DNA of 64,000 nucleotides from Promicromonospora sukumoe (lineage in GTDB: Bacteria > Actinomycetota > Actinomycetes > Actinomycetales > Cellulomonadaceae). Numbering within the stretch: the first letter of the stretch is position 1; every line of letters begins with the position of its first letter. Positions 46,124 through 54,817 of the stretch are shown piece by piece. Where the stretch lies: positions 1 through 64,000 of the forward strand of contig NZ_JACGWV010000001.1 of the NCBI RefSeq assembly GCF_014137995.1, written 5' to 3'. The position numbers and the translations under genes were made by a program. Below the pieces are notes generated by a model. The model did no database searches and was not told the DNA's origin. It saw only the letters and a program-made list of their open reading frames with translations.

Positions 46124-47040
46124 CCGACCGGCCCACGGCCGGCGTCGACATCGGGGGCACCAAGATCAAGGCAGCCGTCGTCACGCCCGACGGCGCGGTG
46201 CTCGCCTCGGCGACCGCGCCCACGCCGCCGGGCGGCGCGGCGATGCTCGACGTCGCGGCGGAGCTGGTCGCGCGCGCGACGGCGTCGGCGGGTGTGCCGG
46301 TGGCCGCCGTCGGCGTGGGCGCGGCCGGCGTCGTCGACCCGGTGACGGGCGAGGTGCTCGCCGCGAGCGACACCTTCGTCGACTGGGTGGGCACCGACCT
46401 GAGCGCCGGGCTCGCCGCCCGGACGGGGCTGCCCGTGACCGTGGCGAACGACGTCGACTCGTTCCTTGTGGGCGAGGCGACCTGGGGCGCCGTCCGGGGC
46501 GCCCGGTCGGCGGCGGGGATCGCGCTCGGGACCGGCGTCGGGGGAGCGCTGTGGCTGGACGGCGCGCTCTACCGCGGCGCGGGCGCGGCCGGCGAGATCG
46601 GTCACATGCCGGGGTTCGGCGACGCGCGGTGCACCTGCGGGCAGCGGGGGCACCTGGAGACGCTGGCGTCGGGGCGGTCGGTGGAGCGCCGGTACGCGGA
46701 GGTGCTGGGCGGCGTTGGCTTGGGCGATGCCGGTCCGGCCGCTGTCGGGGCCGCGGAGATCGAGTCCCGTGCTCGCGTCGGGGACGACGCCGCGCTGCGA
46801 GTGCTCGCCGACGCCGGCCGCGCCGTCGGGTCGGCGGTGCTGGTGCTCGCGGCGCTGCTCGACGTCGGGCACGTGGTGGTGGGCGGCGGGCTCGCCCGCG
46901 CCTGGGACCTGCTGGAACCCGCGATCCGGGCCCGGCTGGACGACGAGCCCCCGGTCTCGGGCCACCGCATCGAGGTGCGCCAGGCGGTCCTGGGCGGCGA
47001 CGCGACGGTCATCGGAGCGGCGGCCCTGGCCCGGCCCTAG
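46120..47040 (+). CDS. ROK-family sugar kinase
   Basis: A 306-aa kinase of the ROK family: phosphate-binding GVDIGGTKIKAAVV, catalytic Asp in VANDVDSFLVGE, and ALGTGVGGALWLDGALYRGAGAAGEIGHM. The zinc motif reads CTCGQRGHLE, with His in place of the third Cys. There is no DNA-binding domain. It should phosphorylate an amino sugar or glucose-like sugar released from the imported compound. It overlaps the ATPase gene by ATGA and ends the operon; two hairpins follow. Confidence 0.9.
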
Positions 47041-47079
47041 TGGGGTGGGCGGCTGCCGCAGATGAGATCGGTCGGTTGC

Positions 47080-47147
47080 TTTGAGACCGGTCCATTGATG
47101 GACCGGTCTCAAGACAAGGGACCGAGCTCGCTGAGTTCGGTCCCTTG
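47080..47147 (+). terminator. two consecutive hairpins after the ROK kinase
   Basis: Hairpin A (47080-47113) has about 15 paired bases and a 4-nt TTGA loop. Hairpin B (47115-47147) has 11 pairs and a larger loop. Both lie in the 193-bp gap between the kinase stop and the hsp20 stop and probably terminate convergent transcription. Confidence 0.65.
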
Positions 47148-47233
47148 CCTGGTCCCCACACTGCCCGCACACGCGGACGGCGCCCGGCCGCTGGGAGCGG
47201 TCGGGCGCCGTCGTGGTGGCCGCCTGAGGGGAA

Positions 47234-47653
47234 TCAGGCGGCGGTGGTGACCTCGATGCGCTGCGGCGTCGTGCCGGCGAAGACGCCCGGCACGGTGACC
47301 GTCAGGACGCCCGCGTCGTAGGACGCGGTCACGACGTCGCCGTCCACGGACTTCGGCAGCGTGACGACGCGGCGGAAGGAGCCGAAGCGGACCTCCGAGA
47401 TGCGGCGGCCCTCGGACTCCTCCGAGCGCTGGTCCTTGCGCTCGCCACGGATGACGAGCTTGCGGCCCTCGACCTCGACGGTGATGTCGTCGGCCGGGTT
47501 CACGCCCGGGAGGTCGAGGCGGGCGACGAGGTCCTCGCCCTCACGGTAGACGTCGGCCGCGGGCACGACGCCCTCGGAGACGCCGAGCTGCTGGCTCCAC
47601 GGCTCGCGGAGCCAGGTGCCGGCGAACGGGGAACGGGTAAGAACGGTGGTCAT
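47234..47653 (-). CDS. Hsp20/alpha-crystallin small heat-shock protein
   Basis: A 139-aa chaperone with the alpha-crystallin domain (DLVARLDLPGVNPADDITVEVEGRKLVIRGERK through FRRVVTLPKSVDGDVVTASYDAGVLTVTVPG). It holds unfolding proteins under heat stress. ATG 47653 is preceded by GAGGA. About 40 bp upstream is an HspR (HAIR) operator, so it belongs to the dnaK/clpB stress regulon. Confidence 0.93.
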   Translation of the reverse strand: MTTVLTRSPFAGTWLREPWSQQLGVSEGVVPAADVYREGEDLVARLDLPGVNPADDITVEVEGRKLVIRGERKDQRSEESEGRRISEVRFGSFRRVVTLPKSVDGDVVTASYDAGVLTVTVPGVFAGTTPQRIEVTTAA

Positions 47654-47690
47654 GGTGTCCTCCTCGGGCGGGGTCTGATGACGGGTACAA

Positions 47691-47711
47691 CCTGAGTCGA
47701 CCCGACTCAAT
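47691..47711 (-). promoter_or_regulatory. HAIR element (HspR operator)
   Basis: Read on the gene strand, ATTGAGT-CGGGTCG-ACTCAGG matches the HAIR consensus CTTGAGT-N7-ACTCAAG with correct 7-nt spacing. It is 38 bp upstream of the hsp20 start. Confidence 0.85.
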
Positions 47712-47752
47712 TTCCGGGTTCGCCGACGGCGGACGCCACCCCTCCCGCACCC

Positions 47753-47798
47753 CGTGTCAGACGTACAGGTCACCCGGGGGACCTGTACGTCTGACACG
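47753..47798. terminator. 19-bp hairpin after the LD-carboxypeptidase gene
   Basis: Perfect 19-base arms (47753-47771 and 47780-47798) enclose 8 nt. It begins 4 nt past the carboxypeptidase stop on the minus strand and insulates it from the hsp20 promoter. Confidence 0.8.
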
Positions 47799-47801
47799 TG
47801 G

Positions 47802-48812
47802 TCAGTGGCGGGTGATCGTCAGGCTCGCGCGCGTGCCGTCGTCGTCCGGCCCGACGGCGAGGTCCGCCGTGCCGCCGACCGGGAACGTGAGCAGCGGGCT
47901 CGTGTGCCCGAAGTCCACACCCGCGAGCACCGGCTTGCCGGCCAGCGCGGGCTGCCGCGCGACGATCTCGTCGAGCGCCTCCCACGTCACGGCGGAGGCC
48001 TCCTGGAACCGGCCGAGCACCAGCCCGGTCACGCCGTCGGCGCCGGGCTGCTGGAGCAGGGACGTCAGGTTCCGGGCGAACGCCACGGTGTTCGACTCGA
48101 AGTCGTCCTCGACGAAGAGGAGCGCGCCGTCGAGCGACGGCATGTTCGCCGTGCCCTGGAGCAGGTTGAGCGTGCAGAGGTTGCCGCCGACGATCCGGCC
48201 CGAGGCCTGCCCCGGGCGCAGCGACCGCCAGCCCGCGTTGGGGACGGGGGTGCGGGTGTCCTGGTCGGCGAACCAGGCGTCGTCGGTCCAGGCGGCGGAG
48301 GGTTCGACGACGATCGGGTCCTCGGTGGTCACGGCGGCGCGGAACCAGTCGCCGGTGGGCTCGAAGTGGTCGCGCATGCCCCAGCTCGACCAGTGCGGGC
48401 CGGAGTAGGTGATCAGGCCGGTGCGGGCGAGGATCGCGTTCTGCAGCGCGGTGATGTCCGAGTAGCCGCAGAACACCTTGGGGTGCGCGGCGATCAGGTC
48501 GAAGTCCAGGTGGGGGAGCAGTTCGTTGCTGTTGAACCCGCCGATGACCGTGAGGATGCCGGCCACGGACGGGTCGGCGAACGCGGCGTGCAGGTCGGCG
48601 ACCCGGTGCTCGATCGAGGCGCTGCGGAACTGGTCGTCCTCGTCCACGTGCTCGCCGAACGTCAGCGTGAGCCCCATCGCGGCGAACCGCTCGTCGATCC
48701 AGCGGGTGTTGTCGTGCTCCATGATCATGGCCCGCGAGCGGGCGGGGGCGACGACGCGGACGGTGTCGCCGGAGCGGAGCCGGGGCGGGACGATGGTTGC
48801 GTGCGCTGACAT
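47802..48812 (-). CDS. S66-family LD-carboxypeptidase (MccF-like)
   Basis: A 336-aa serine peptidase of the S66 family. The N-terminal GGFNSNELLPHLDF and the nucleophile region FCGYSDITAL fit the family; LFVEDDFES (Glu) and GVDFGHTSPLLTFPVGG (His) complete the triad. Such enzymes trim muropeptides or cleave peptide-nucleotide antibiotics (MccF). It has no signal peptide, so it acts inside the cell. A TAGGCT box lies 6 nt before the ATG, suggesting a leaderless message. Confidence 0.9.
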   Translation of the reverse strand: MSAHATIVPPRLRSGDTVRVVAPARSRAMIMEHDNTRWIDERFAAMGLTLTFGEHVDEDDQFRSASIEHRVADLHAAFADPSVAGILTVIGGFNSNELLPHLDFDLIAAHPKVFCGYSDITALQNAILARTGLITYSGPHWSSWGMRDHFEPTGDWFRAAVTTEDPIVVEPSAAWTDDAWFADQDTRTPVPNAGWRSLRPGQASGRIVGGNLCTLNLLQGTANMPSLDGALLFVEDDFESNTVAFARNLTSLLQQPGADGVTGLVLGRFQEASAVTWEALDEIVARQPALAGKPVLAGVDFGHTSPLLTFPVGGTADLAVGPDDDGTRASLTITRH

Positions 48813-48818
48813 GCCCGC

Positions 48819-48824
48819 AGCCTA
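48819..48824 (-). promoter_or_regulatory. -10 hexamer for a leaderless message (LD-carboxypeptidase)
   Basis: On the minus strand TAGGCT ends 6 nt before the ATG at 48812. Confidence 0.5.
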
Positions 48825-48888
48825 GGACGGCGCCGCCGCCGTCGGCCCGGGATTTCCGCCGGGCGCCGTACGTGCGGCTGCTACCGGC

Positions 48889-50277
48889 TCAGCCGTGGAT
48901 CGGGCCGTTCGTCTCGCTCAGGGGGCGGGTCGAGGCACCCGAGCGGGCCGCGATCATCTCCGCGGCGATCGACACCGCGGTCTCGTCCGGGGTGCGCGCG
49001 CCCAGGTCCAGGCCGATCGGGCTGCGCAGCCGGGCCAGCGCGGCGGGCGGGACGCCGTCCTCGATCAGGCGGGCCTCCCGCTCGGCATGCGCGCGGCGCG
49101 AACCCATGGCGCCCACGTAGGTGCCGGACGGCAGGCCGGTGAGCGCCGTGTGCAGCAGGGGCACGTCGAACTTGGGGTCGTGGGTCAGCACGCACACGGC
49201 GTCGCGGGCCGAGACGCGGCCCGCGTCGATCTCGGCGGCCAGGTATCGGTGCGGCCACTCGGTCACCACCTCGTCGGCCTCCGGGAAGCGGGCCGACGTC
49301 GCGAACACCGGCCGGGCGTCGCACACCGTGACCCGGTACCCGAGCAGCCGCCCGGCTCGGGCCAGCGCGGCGGCGAAGTCGATCGCGCCGAACACCAGCA
49401 GCCGCGGTGGCGGCGCGAAGACCTGCAGGAACACCCGAGTGCCCGTGCCGGTGCGCTCACCGTGCGGGCCGTACTCCCGGACGGCGGACACCCCCGCGGC
49501 GAGCTGCCCGACGGCATCCGCGGTCACCGCCGCGTCCAGCCCAAGGTCCCCGAGCGTGGGCGCGGGGTCGGCCGGCCGTGTCGGTTCGTCCGGCGGCATC
49601 TGCCGGGTCGGCTCGTCCGACGTCGTCCGCACGGTCGGTTCGTCCGACGGCGTCGGCGCGCCGGGGCCGTCGGCCGCAAGGACCCCGCCCGCGTCCGCGG
49701 GGACGACCAGGTGCCGGCCCAGCGGCCCGCCTGCACGGCCGGCGTCGACGGTCCTGCCCGCGCTGCCGCCATCCGCCCCGACGACCGTCGCGAGACACAC
49801 CCCCGACGGCGCCCCGCCGCCGTCGGGCGACGGTGCACCCGGCACCCAGCCGCTGTCAGACACCCGGCCGCCGCCGGACACCCGGCCGCCCGGCGCCCCG
49901 CCGTCGTCGGACACTCCGCCGCCCATCACCTGCGTGGCGAACGACTCGAAGCCCGGCCACGCCTCCCGCGACAGCGGGACGACGAGGATCTCGATGGTCC
50001 CGCCGCAGGTCAGGCCGACGTCGAAGGCGTCGTCGTCGGTGACGCCGTAGCGCGCCAGCACGGGGGCGCCGGTCTCGGCGACCTCCAGGCAGAGGTCGTA
50101 CACGGCGCCCTCGACGCACCCGCCGGACACCGAGCCGATCACCTCGCCGCCCGGCCCGACGGCCAGCGCGGCCCCGGGCTCGCGCGGCGCGGACCGGAAC
50201 GTGCGCACCACCGTGGCGACGGCCGCGCGGTCCCCGGCGCGCCACCAGCCCAGCAGCTCCGGCAGCAGATCCCGCAC
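48889..50277 (-). CDS. XdhC-family molybdoenzyme maturation protein
   Basis: A 462-aa protein. The N-terminal XdhC domain has RTFRSAPREPGAALAV, GSVSGGCVEGAVYD and GLTCGGTIEILV; the C-terminal Rossmann domain has LLVFGAIDFAAALARAGRLLGY and YVGAMGSRRAHAER. XdhC inserts sulfurated molybdenum cofactor into xanthine-dehydrogenase-type enzymes. Two low-complexity inserts, Gly/Ser-rich at about 120-158 and DEPT-repeat at about 200-240, make it much longer than typical. It lies near moeA, moaE and moaA, though no xanthine dehydrogenase is in the window. Confidence 0.88.
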   Translation of the reverse strand: MRDLLPELLGWWRAGDRAAVATVVRTFRSAPREPGAALAVGPGGEVIGSVSGGCVEGAVYDLCLEVAETGAPVLARYGVTDDDAFDVGLTCGGTIEILVVPLSREAWPGFESFATQVMGGGVSDDGGAPGGRVSGGGRVSDSGWVPGAPSPDGGGAPSGVCLATVVGADGGSAGRTVDAGRAGGPLGRHLVVPADAGGVLAADGPGAPTPSDEPTVRTTSDEPTRQMPPDEPTRPADPAPTLGDLGLDAAVTADAVGQLAAGVSAVREYGPHGERTGTGTRVFLQVFAPPPRLLVFGAIDFAAALARAGRLLGYRVTVCDARPVFATSARFPEADEVVTEWPHRYLAAEIDAGRVSARDAVCVLTHDPKFDVPLLHTALTGLPSGTYVGAMGSRRAHAEREARLIEDGVPPAALARLRSPIGLDLGARTPDETAVSIAAEMIAARSGASTRPLSETNGPIHG

Positions 50278-50414
50278 CCCGGCTCCTTCCCTCGCACTGT
50301 CAGGTTCTCACGCCCGTGTCACGGGCAGGGGTCGGCCAGGTGACGACTACGTCTGACATGTCGCGGCGTTCGGGGCGATGATGGAAGGGATCGCAACGAC
50401 GCGAGGAGGACCCC

Positions 50415-50903
50415 ATGAAAGCAGCAGTGGGCGACCGGATCGTCACCGCTTCCGGAGTGGTCGGTGGCGCGGTGCGGGACGGCGTGGTGACGGAGTGCCC
50501 CCATGGCGACGGGTCGCCGCCGTACCGGGTGCGCTGGTCCGACACGGGCGAGGAGACCCTCGTCTACCCCGGCGGGGACACCTACGTGGACGCGCAGGTC
50601 GAGGCCGGCTCGGGCGCCTGGGCGGAGGCGCGGCGGGGCCGCGCGCTCACCTGGGACGTGCGGATCACCGTGGTCGAGGCCGCGGGCAGCACGACGGCGG
50701 AGGCCACCGTGATGAACGGCCCGCCGGACGCCCTGCGCGGCGTCGGGCACGCCAGGAAGTCGCCGGACGACGACGAGGTGCCGCTGATCGGCGACGAGAT
50801 CGCGGCCGGGCGCGCGCTGCGGCGGCTCGCCGACCGCCTCCTCGCCGTGGCCGAGGCCGACGTCTCCGCGGCGGTCGGGCACAAGGCGCACCTGCATCGC
50901 TGA
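50415..50903 (+). CDS. DUF1918-DUF1876 domain protein
   Basis: A 162-aa protein. An SH3-like DUF1918 domain (KAAVGDRIVTASGVVGGAVRDGVVTECPHGDGSPPYRVRWSDTGEETLVYPG, residues 1-58) is fused to a DUF1876 domain (TWDVRITVVEAAGSTTAEATV through IGDEIAAGRALRRLADRLLAVAE). These are usually separate small actinobacterial proteins with no established function; DUF1876 resembles a double-stranded-RNA-binding-like fold. An AGGAGG site precedes the ATG. It converges with the next gene, with a 6-bp gap between stops. Confidence 0.88.
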   Translation: MKAAVGDRIVTASGVVGGAVRDGVVTECPHGDGSPPYRVRWSDTGEETLVYPGGDTYVDAQVEAGSGAWAEARRGRALTWDVRITVVEAAGSTTAEATVMNGPPDALRGVGHARKSPDDDEVPLIGDEIAAGRALRRLADRLLAVAEADVSAAVGHKAHLHR

Positions 50904-50909
50904 CCCGCC

Positions 50910-51548
50910 TCAGGCCAGGATGCCCGACGCGTCCAGCGCCGCGCGGACCTCCGGGTCGAGCCACGGCTCGACGCCCGCCCACGTGGCGCGCCACGAGACG
51001 CCGGTGATCTCGGTGCCGTCGGTGAACCGCTCGATGTAGTCGGCCTGGAGCACGCCGTCCTCGTCGCACCAGAACGCGTTGGCGGGGCTGCCGTCCAGGA
51101 GCTGGTCGATGCGCATCGCGGACGTCGAGACGCCGTCGGGCAGCACGAGCGGCTGGGTGTCCGTGCGCACCAGCAGCGCGTGCTGCGTGCGCGCGGGGTC
51201 GGTGTCGTCGAGCTGGGTGTACTCGACCCACGAGCCGACCGTCGCGAGCTCCAGGACCAGCAGGTACCGCGCGAACGAGGGGACGCCGTCCCCGACCCCG
51301 GGCAGCAGGTCCGCGCGCTCGAACGTGACGTCCACACCGCCCGGCTCGCGCTGGTGGGACCAGCGCACCCAGTGCCGCACGTCGCCGTCGTACTCGACGC
51401 GGTGCCGCGCCCGCAGCACGACGTCGGGCCAGGGGCGCATGGCCAGCACCGACTCGAGGACCCGCAGCCCGTCCTCGGTCCTGGACATCCGGCGCACCAG
51501 CGCGCCGTCCGGGGTGGTCCCGTTGTTGCTCAGGGCCTGGATGTACAT
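50910..51548 (-). CDS. conserved hypothetical protein
   Basis: I do not recognise this 212-aa soluble protein. It starts MYIQALSNNGTTPDG and is rich in beta-strand-like segments and Trp (HWVRWSHQREPGGVDVTFERADLL, GVSWRATWAGVEPWLDPEV). There is no signal peptide, membrane segment or recognisable catalytic motif. It is divergent from moeA, which gives only weak context. Confidence 0.65.
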   Translation of the reverse strand: MYIQALSNNGTTPDGALVRRMSRTEDGLRVLESVLAMRPWPDVVLRARHRVEYDGDVRHWVRWSHQREPGGVDVTFERADLLPGVGDGVPSFARYLLVLELATVGSWVEYTQLDDTDPARTQHALLVRTDTQPLVLPDGVSTSAMRIDQLLDGSPANAFWCDEDGVLQADYIERFTDGTEITGVSWRATWAGVEPWLDPEVRAALDASGILA

Positions 51549-51613
51549 GGCCGATCCTCCCGTGCGGCGAGGTCCCGGCGCCAGCGTAACCAGGAGCGGA
51601 AGCGCTCGCCGGG

Positions 51614-51619
51614 TAGGTT
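51614..51619 (+). promoter_or_regulatory. -10 hexamer for a leaderless message (moeA)
   Basis: TAGGTT ends 6 nt before the ATG at 51626. Confidence 0.5.
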
Positions 51620-51625
51620 GCGGAC

Positions 51626-52915
51626 ATGAGCGAGCGTGTGGACGTGGAACAGCACCGGGCCGACGTCGTGGAGCTTCTCGCGGGGCTCGCGGACCGCCCC
51701 GTGGAGGAGGCCGCCCTCGACCAAGGGGTGCTCGGCCGCGTGCTGGCGCGCGACGTCGTCGCCGCCGGACCCCTGCCCCGGTTCCGCAACTCGCAGATGG
51801 ACGGCTTCGCCGTGCGCGCCGCCGACGTCGCCGCGGCGGCGCCCGGATCGCCGGTCACCCTGCCCGTCGTGGCCGACGTCGCCGCCGCACCCGGCGACCC
51901 GGCCCCGCTCGCGCCCGGCACGGCGGTCCGCATCATGACCGGCGCGCCCGTCCCCGAGGGCGCCGACGCCGTGGTCCCCGTCGAGGACACCGACCACGTG
52001 ACGTTCAACCGCGGCGCGGCGAGCCCGGCAGCACCGGCGGACCCGTGGCCGGAGCAGGTCGCCGTGGCGCGCGGCCGCGCTTCCGGCGAGTTCGTCCGGG
52101 AGCCCGGGTCCGACGTCGCCGCCGGCACCGTCGTCCTCCCCGCCGGCACCGTCCTGGCGCCCCACCACGTCGCGGCCGCCGCGGCGTGCGGCGTCGCCCG
52201 GATCGCGCTCCTCGCCCCGGTCACGGTGGCGGTCGTCTCCACGGGCAGCGAGCTCGTCGGGCCGGGCACCGAGCCGGGGCCGGGCCAGATCTTCGACGCC
52301 AACGGCCCGGCGCTCGCCGCCGCCGTCGAGGCGGCCGGCGGGCGGGTCGGCCTGCGCCTGTCCCTGCCCGACGACCCGGGGGCGGTGCGCGCCGGCCTGG
52401 CCCGCGCGGCCGCGGACTGCGACCTGGTGCTCACGACGGGCGGCGTCAGCCAGGGCGCCTACGAGGTGGTCAAGGACGCCCTGCCGGAGGTCGTCTTCCG
52501 GTCCGTCGCCATGCAGCCGGGCGGCCCCCAGGGGTTCGGCCGGGTCGACGGCACTCCCGTGCTCACCTTCCCGGGCAACCCCGTCAGCGCCCAGGTCTCG
52601 TTCGTGGTCTTCCTCCGGGACGTGCTGCGGCGGGCCGGCGGGCTGCCGCCGGTGGAGCGGGTGACCGCCGTGCTCGACGGCGCCGTCGGGTCCCCGGCCG
52701 TCGCCTCGCCCGCCGGGAAGCGGCAGCTCCTGCGGGGCCGCTGGGTGCGGGACGCCGGGGGACCGGCATCGGCACCGGCCCCGCGCGTCGCCGTCGTCGG
52801 CGGGCCTGGTTCGCACCTCGTGGCGTCGATGGCGGCCGCGGACGTGCTGATCGACGTGCCCGCGGCCGCGACTACGCTCGAACCGGGTGCCGAGGTGGCC
52901 GTGTGGCCGCTGTGA
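51626..52915 (+). CDS. moeA: molybdopterin molybdotransferase MoeA
   Basis: A 429-aa MoeA. Landmarks are SQMDGFAVRAADV, VRIMTGAPVPEGADAVVPVEDT, the catalytic-domain motifs VAVVSTGSELVGPG, DANGPALAA and TTGGVSQGAYEVVKDAL, and LTFPGNPVSAQVSF. It inserts molybdate into adenylated molybdopterin. The region at about residues 130-165 is Ala/Pro-rich. It overlaps moaE (GTGA), so both are made together. Confidence 0.95.
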   Translation: MSERVDVEQHRADVVELLAGLADRPVEEAALDQGVLGRVLARDVVAAGPLPRFRNSQMDGFAVRAADVAAAAPGSPVTLPVVADVAAAPGDPAPLAPGTAVRIMTGAPVPEGADAVVPVEDTDHVTFNRGAASPAAPADPWPEQVAVARGRASGEFVREPGSDVAAGTVVLPAGTVLAPHHVAAAAACGVARIALLAPVTVAVVSTGSELVGPGTEPGPGQIFDANGPALAAAVEAAGGRVGLRLSLPDDPGAVRAGLARAAADCDLVLTTGGVSQGAYEVVKDALPEVVFRSVAMQPGGPQGFGRVDGTPVLTFPGNPVSAQVSFVVFLRDVLRRAGGLPPVERVTAVLDGAVGSPAVASPAGKRQLLRGRWVRDAGGPASAPAPRVAVVGGPGSHLVASMAAADVLIDVPAAATTLEPGAEVAVWPL

Positions 52916-53382
52916 CGTCGCACCCGAGCGAGAGCGCACCCGAGCGAGAGGGACCGGTGACCATGGACGAGGTCGTGCGCGTGACGGACGAGGTGCTCGA
53001 CGACGCCGTCGGACGGGCCGTCGAGGCGGCCGTGGCCGCGCCCGAGTGCGGCGCGGTGGTCACGTTCCGTGGCGTCGTCCGGGACGACGACGGGGGCCGC
53101 GACGTGACCAGCCTCGACTACGAGGCGCACCCCGACGCGACCGTCGTCCTACAAAAAGTGTGCCAGGCGGTGAGCGCCGAGACAGGCCTGCGCGTCGCCG
53201 CGACGCACCGCTACGGGCACCTCGTGGTGGGGGACGTCGCGCTGGTGGCGTCGGCGTCGGCCGGGCACCGCAAGGAGGCCTTCGAGGCGTGCTCCCTGCT
53301 GGTGGAGCGCATCAAGGCCGAGGTGCCGATCTGGAAGAAGCAGCAGTTCACGGACGGGGAGTCCGAGTGGGTCGGTCTGTGA
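52912..53382 (+). CDS. moaE: molybdopterin synthase catalytic subunit MoaE
   Basis: A 156-aa MoaE. GAVVTFRGVVRDDDGG, SLDYEAHPD and the active-site Lys segment RIKAEVPIWKKQQFTDGESEWV match the family. It transfers sulfur from MoaD to make molybdopterin; no moaD gene is seen here. I chose the GTG overlapping the moeA stop; GTG 52957 or ATG 52963 would give a more typical N-terminus. The last 35 bp overlap the 3' end of the convergent glycosyltransferase gene. Confidence 0.9.
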   Translation: MTSHPSESAPEREGPVTMDEVVRVTDEVLDDAVGRAVEAAVAAPECGAVVTFRGVVRDDDGGRDVTSLDYEAHPDATVVLQKVCQAVSAETGLRVAATHRYGHLVVGDVALVASASAGHRKEAFEACSLLVERIKAEVPIWKKQQFTDGESEWVGL

Positions 53383-54700
53383 CGATCCGCCGCACCCGGG
53401 TCACGGCCCGGCCGACCGTGCGCGGGATGCTGGCCGGGAGCAGGTCGGGCAGCCGGCTGACGCGGCCCGGCAGCGTGAGGCTCGGCAGACTGGGCAGGCT
53501 CGGCAGGTGCAGGCTCGGCCGGGACAGGTTGGGCAGGGTGAGGCTGGGCATCGTCAGGGTCGGCATGCTCAGCCCGGACAGGCCGAGGTTCGGCAGCCGC
53601 TGCATCCCGCGCACCCAGATGCGCTCCCGCACCGGCGGGGGCGGCACGTCGAGCCGGTCGTAGAACGCCTCCGCGCAGGCCCGCCACGAGAACAGCTCCG
53701 CGTACCGGCGGGTCTCCTCGCGGGAGCAGGCCAGCGCGGCGAGGCAGGCGGCTCGCAGGTCGTCGTCGACGGCGCCCGCGCCGGAGCCCGGGATCAGGTC
53801 GCGGGGACCCGGCGCGTCGAAGCCTGCGACGGGCGTGCCCGACGCCATGGCCTCCAGGATGACCAGGCCGAACGTGTCGGTGCGGCTCGGGAAGACGAGC
53901 ACGTCGGCGTCCGCGAAGTGCTGGGCCAGGTCGTCGCCCGAGCGGCGGCCCAGGAAGTGCGCGCCGGGGTGGGCAGCCTCCAGCTCGGCGCGGGCCGGGC
54001 CGTCGCCCACCACCACCTTCGAGCCGGGCAGGTCCAGGTCGAGGAACGCCTCGACGTTCTTCTCCACGGCCAGCCGCCCCACGTACAGGAACACGGGCCC
54101 GGGCAGGTCGCGGTAGACGCCGTTCCCGGTCGCCCCGCTCCCCGTGGCGGCTGCCCGACGGCGGGGGTGGAACTGCTCGGTGTCCACGCCGAGGCTCCAC
54201 GGCGTCACGTTCCGGATGCGCCACTGGGTGAGCTGCTCGCGCATGGTCGGCGTCGCCACCAGCACCGCGCCTGACTTGTCGTGGAACTTGCGCACGTAGC
54301 GGTACCCCGCCCACAGCGGGATCCACGACCAGCGCGCGCTCACGTACTCCGGGAACTGCGTGTGGTAGCTGGACGTGAACGGGAAGCCGAAGTGGTCGCA
54401 GACGGCGCGCGCGTACCAGCCGAGCGGGCCCTCCGTGGCGATGTGCACGGCGTCGGGCGCGAACTCCAGGAACCGCCGCTCCACGTCGTCGCGGGCCATG
54501 ATCGGCACGCGGATCTCGGAGTAGCTGATCAGGGGGATCGTCCGGTAGCCGTCCCACGGCGTGACCACCTCGACGGCGCACCCCATGCGGCGCAGCTCGG
54601 CCACGGTGCGCGAGAGCGCCGTGGCGACACCGTTCACCTGGGGTTCCCAGGCGTCGGTGACGATCATGATGCGGTGCGGCCGATCGGTCGCTGTAGGCAC
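53348..54700 (-). CDS. GT4-family glycosyltransferase (PimB/MgtA-like) with LP-rich tail
   Basis: A 450-aa retaining glycosyltransferase. The N-terminal IMIVTDAWEPQVNGVATALSRTV, mid-protein VFLYVGRLAVEKNVEAFL and VFPSRTDTFGLVILEAMASGTPVAGF (the EX7E motif) are those of mannosyl/glucosyl transferases acting on lipid acceptors. After the catalytic part, about 55 residues (DNA about 53445-53605) form a repeated Leu-Pro-Ser pattern ending in a basic tail. I chose GTG 54700, 6 nt after a TTGAAT box; TTG 54712 is possible. Confidence 0.87.
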   Translation of the reverse strand: MPTATDRPHRIMIVTDAWEPQVNGVATALSRTVAELRRMGCAVEVVTPWDGYRTIPLISYSEIRVPIMARDDVERRFLEFAPDAVHIATEGPLGWYARAVCDHFGFPFTSSYHTQFPEYVSARWSWIPLWAGYRYVRKFHDKSGAVLVATPTMREQLTQWRIRNVTPWSLGVDTEQFHPRRRAAATGSGATGNGVYRDLPGPVFLYVGRLAVEKNVEAFLDLDLPGSKVVVGDGPARAELEAAHPGAHFLGRRSGDDLAQHFADADVLVFPSRTDTFGLVILEAMASGTPVAGFDAPGPRDLIPGSGAGAVDDDLRAACLAALACSREETRRYAELFSWRACAEAFYDRLDVPPPPVRERIWVRGMQRLPNLGLSGLSMPTLTMPSLTLPNLSRPSLHLPSLPSLPSLTLPGRVSRLPDLLPASIPRTVGRAVTRVRRIVTDRPTRTPRP

Positions 54701-54817
54701 GGCGCGATTCAACCACGTTCCGGGGTCGTCCCGTGCGCGGCCGTGGTCGAACCGGGCGCGGCGAGGCCCGCCACGGGCGCCGGGGCGGCGTGGCGGGCCT
54801 CGTCGTCGTCGGGCACG

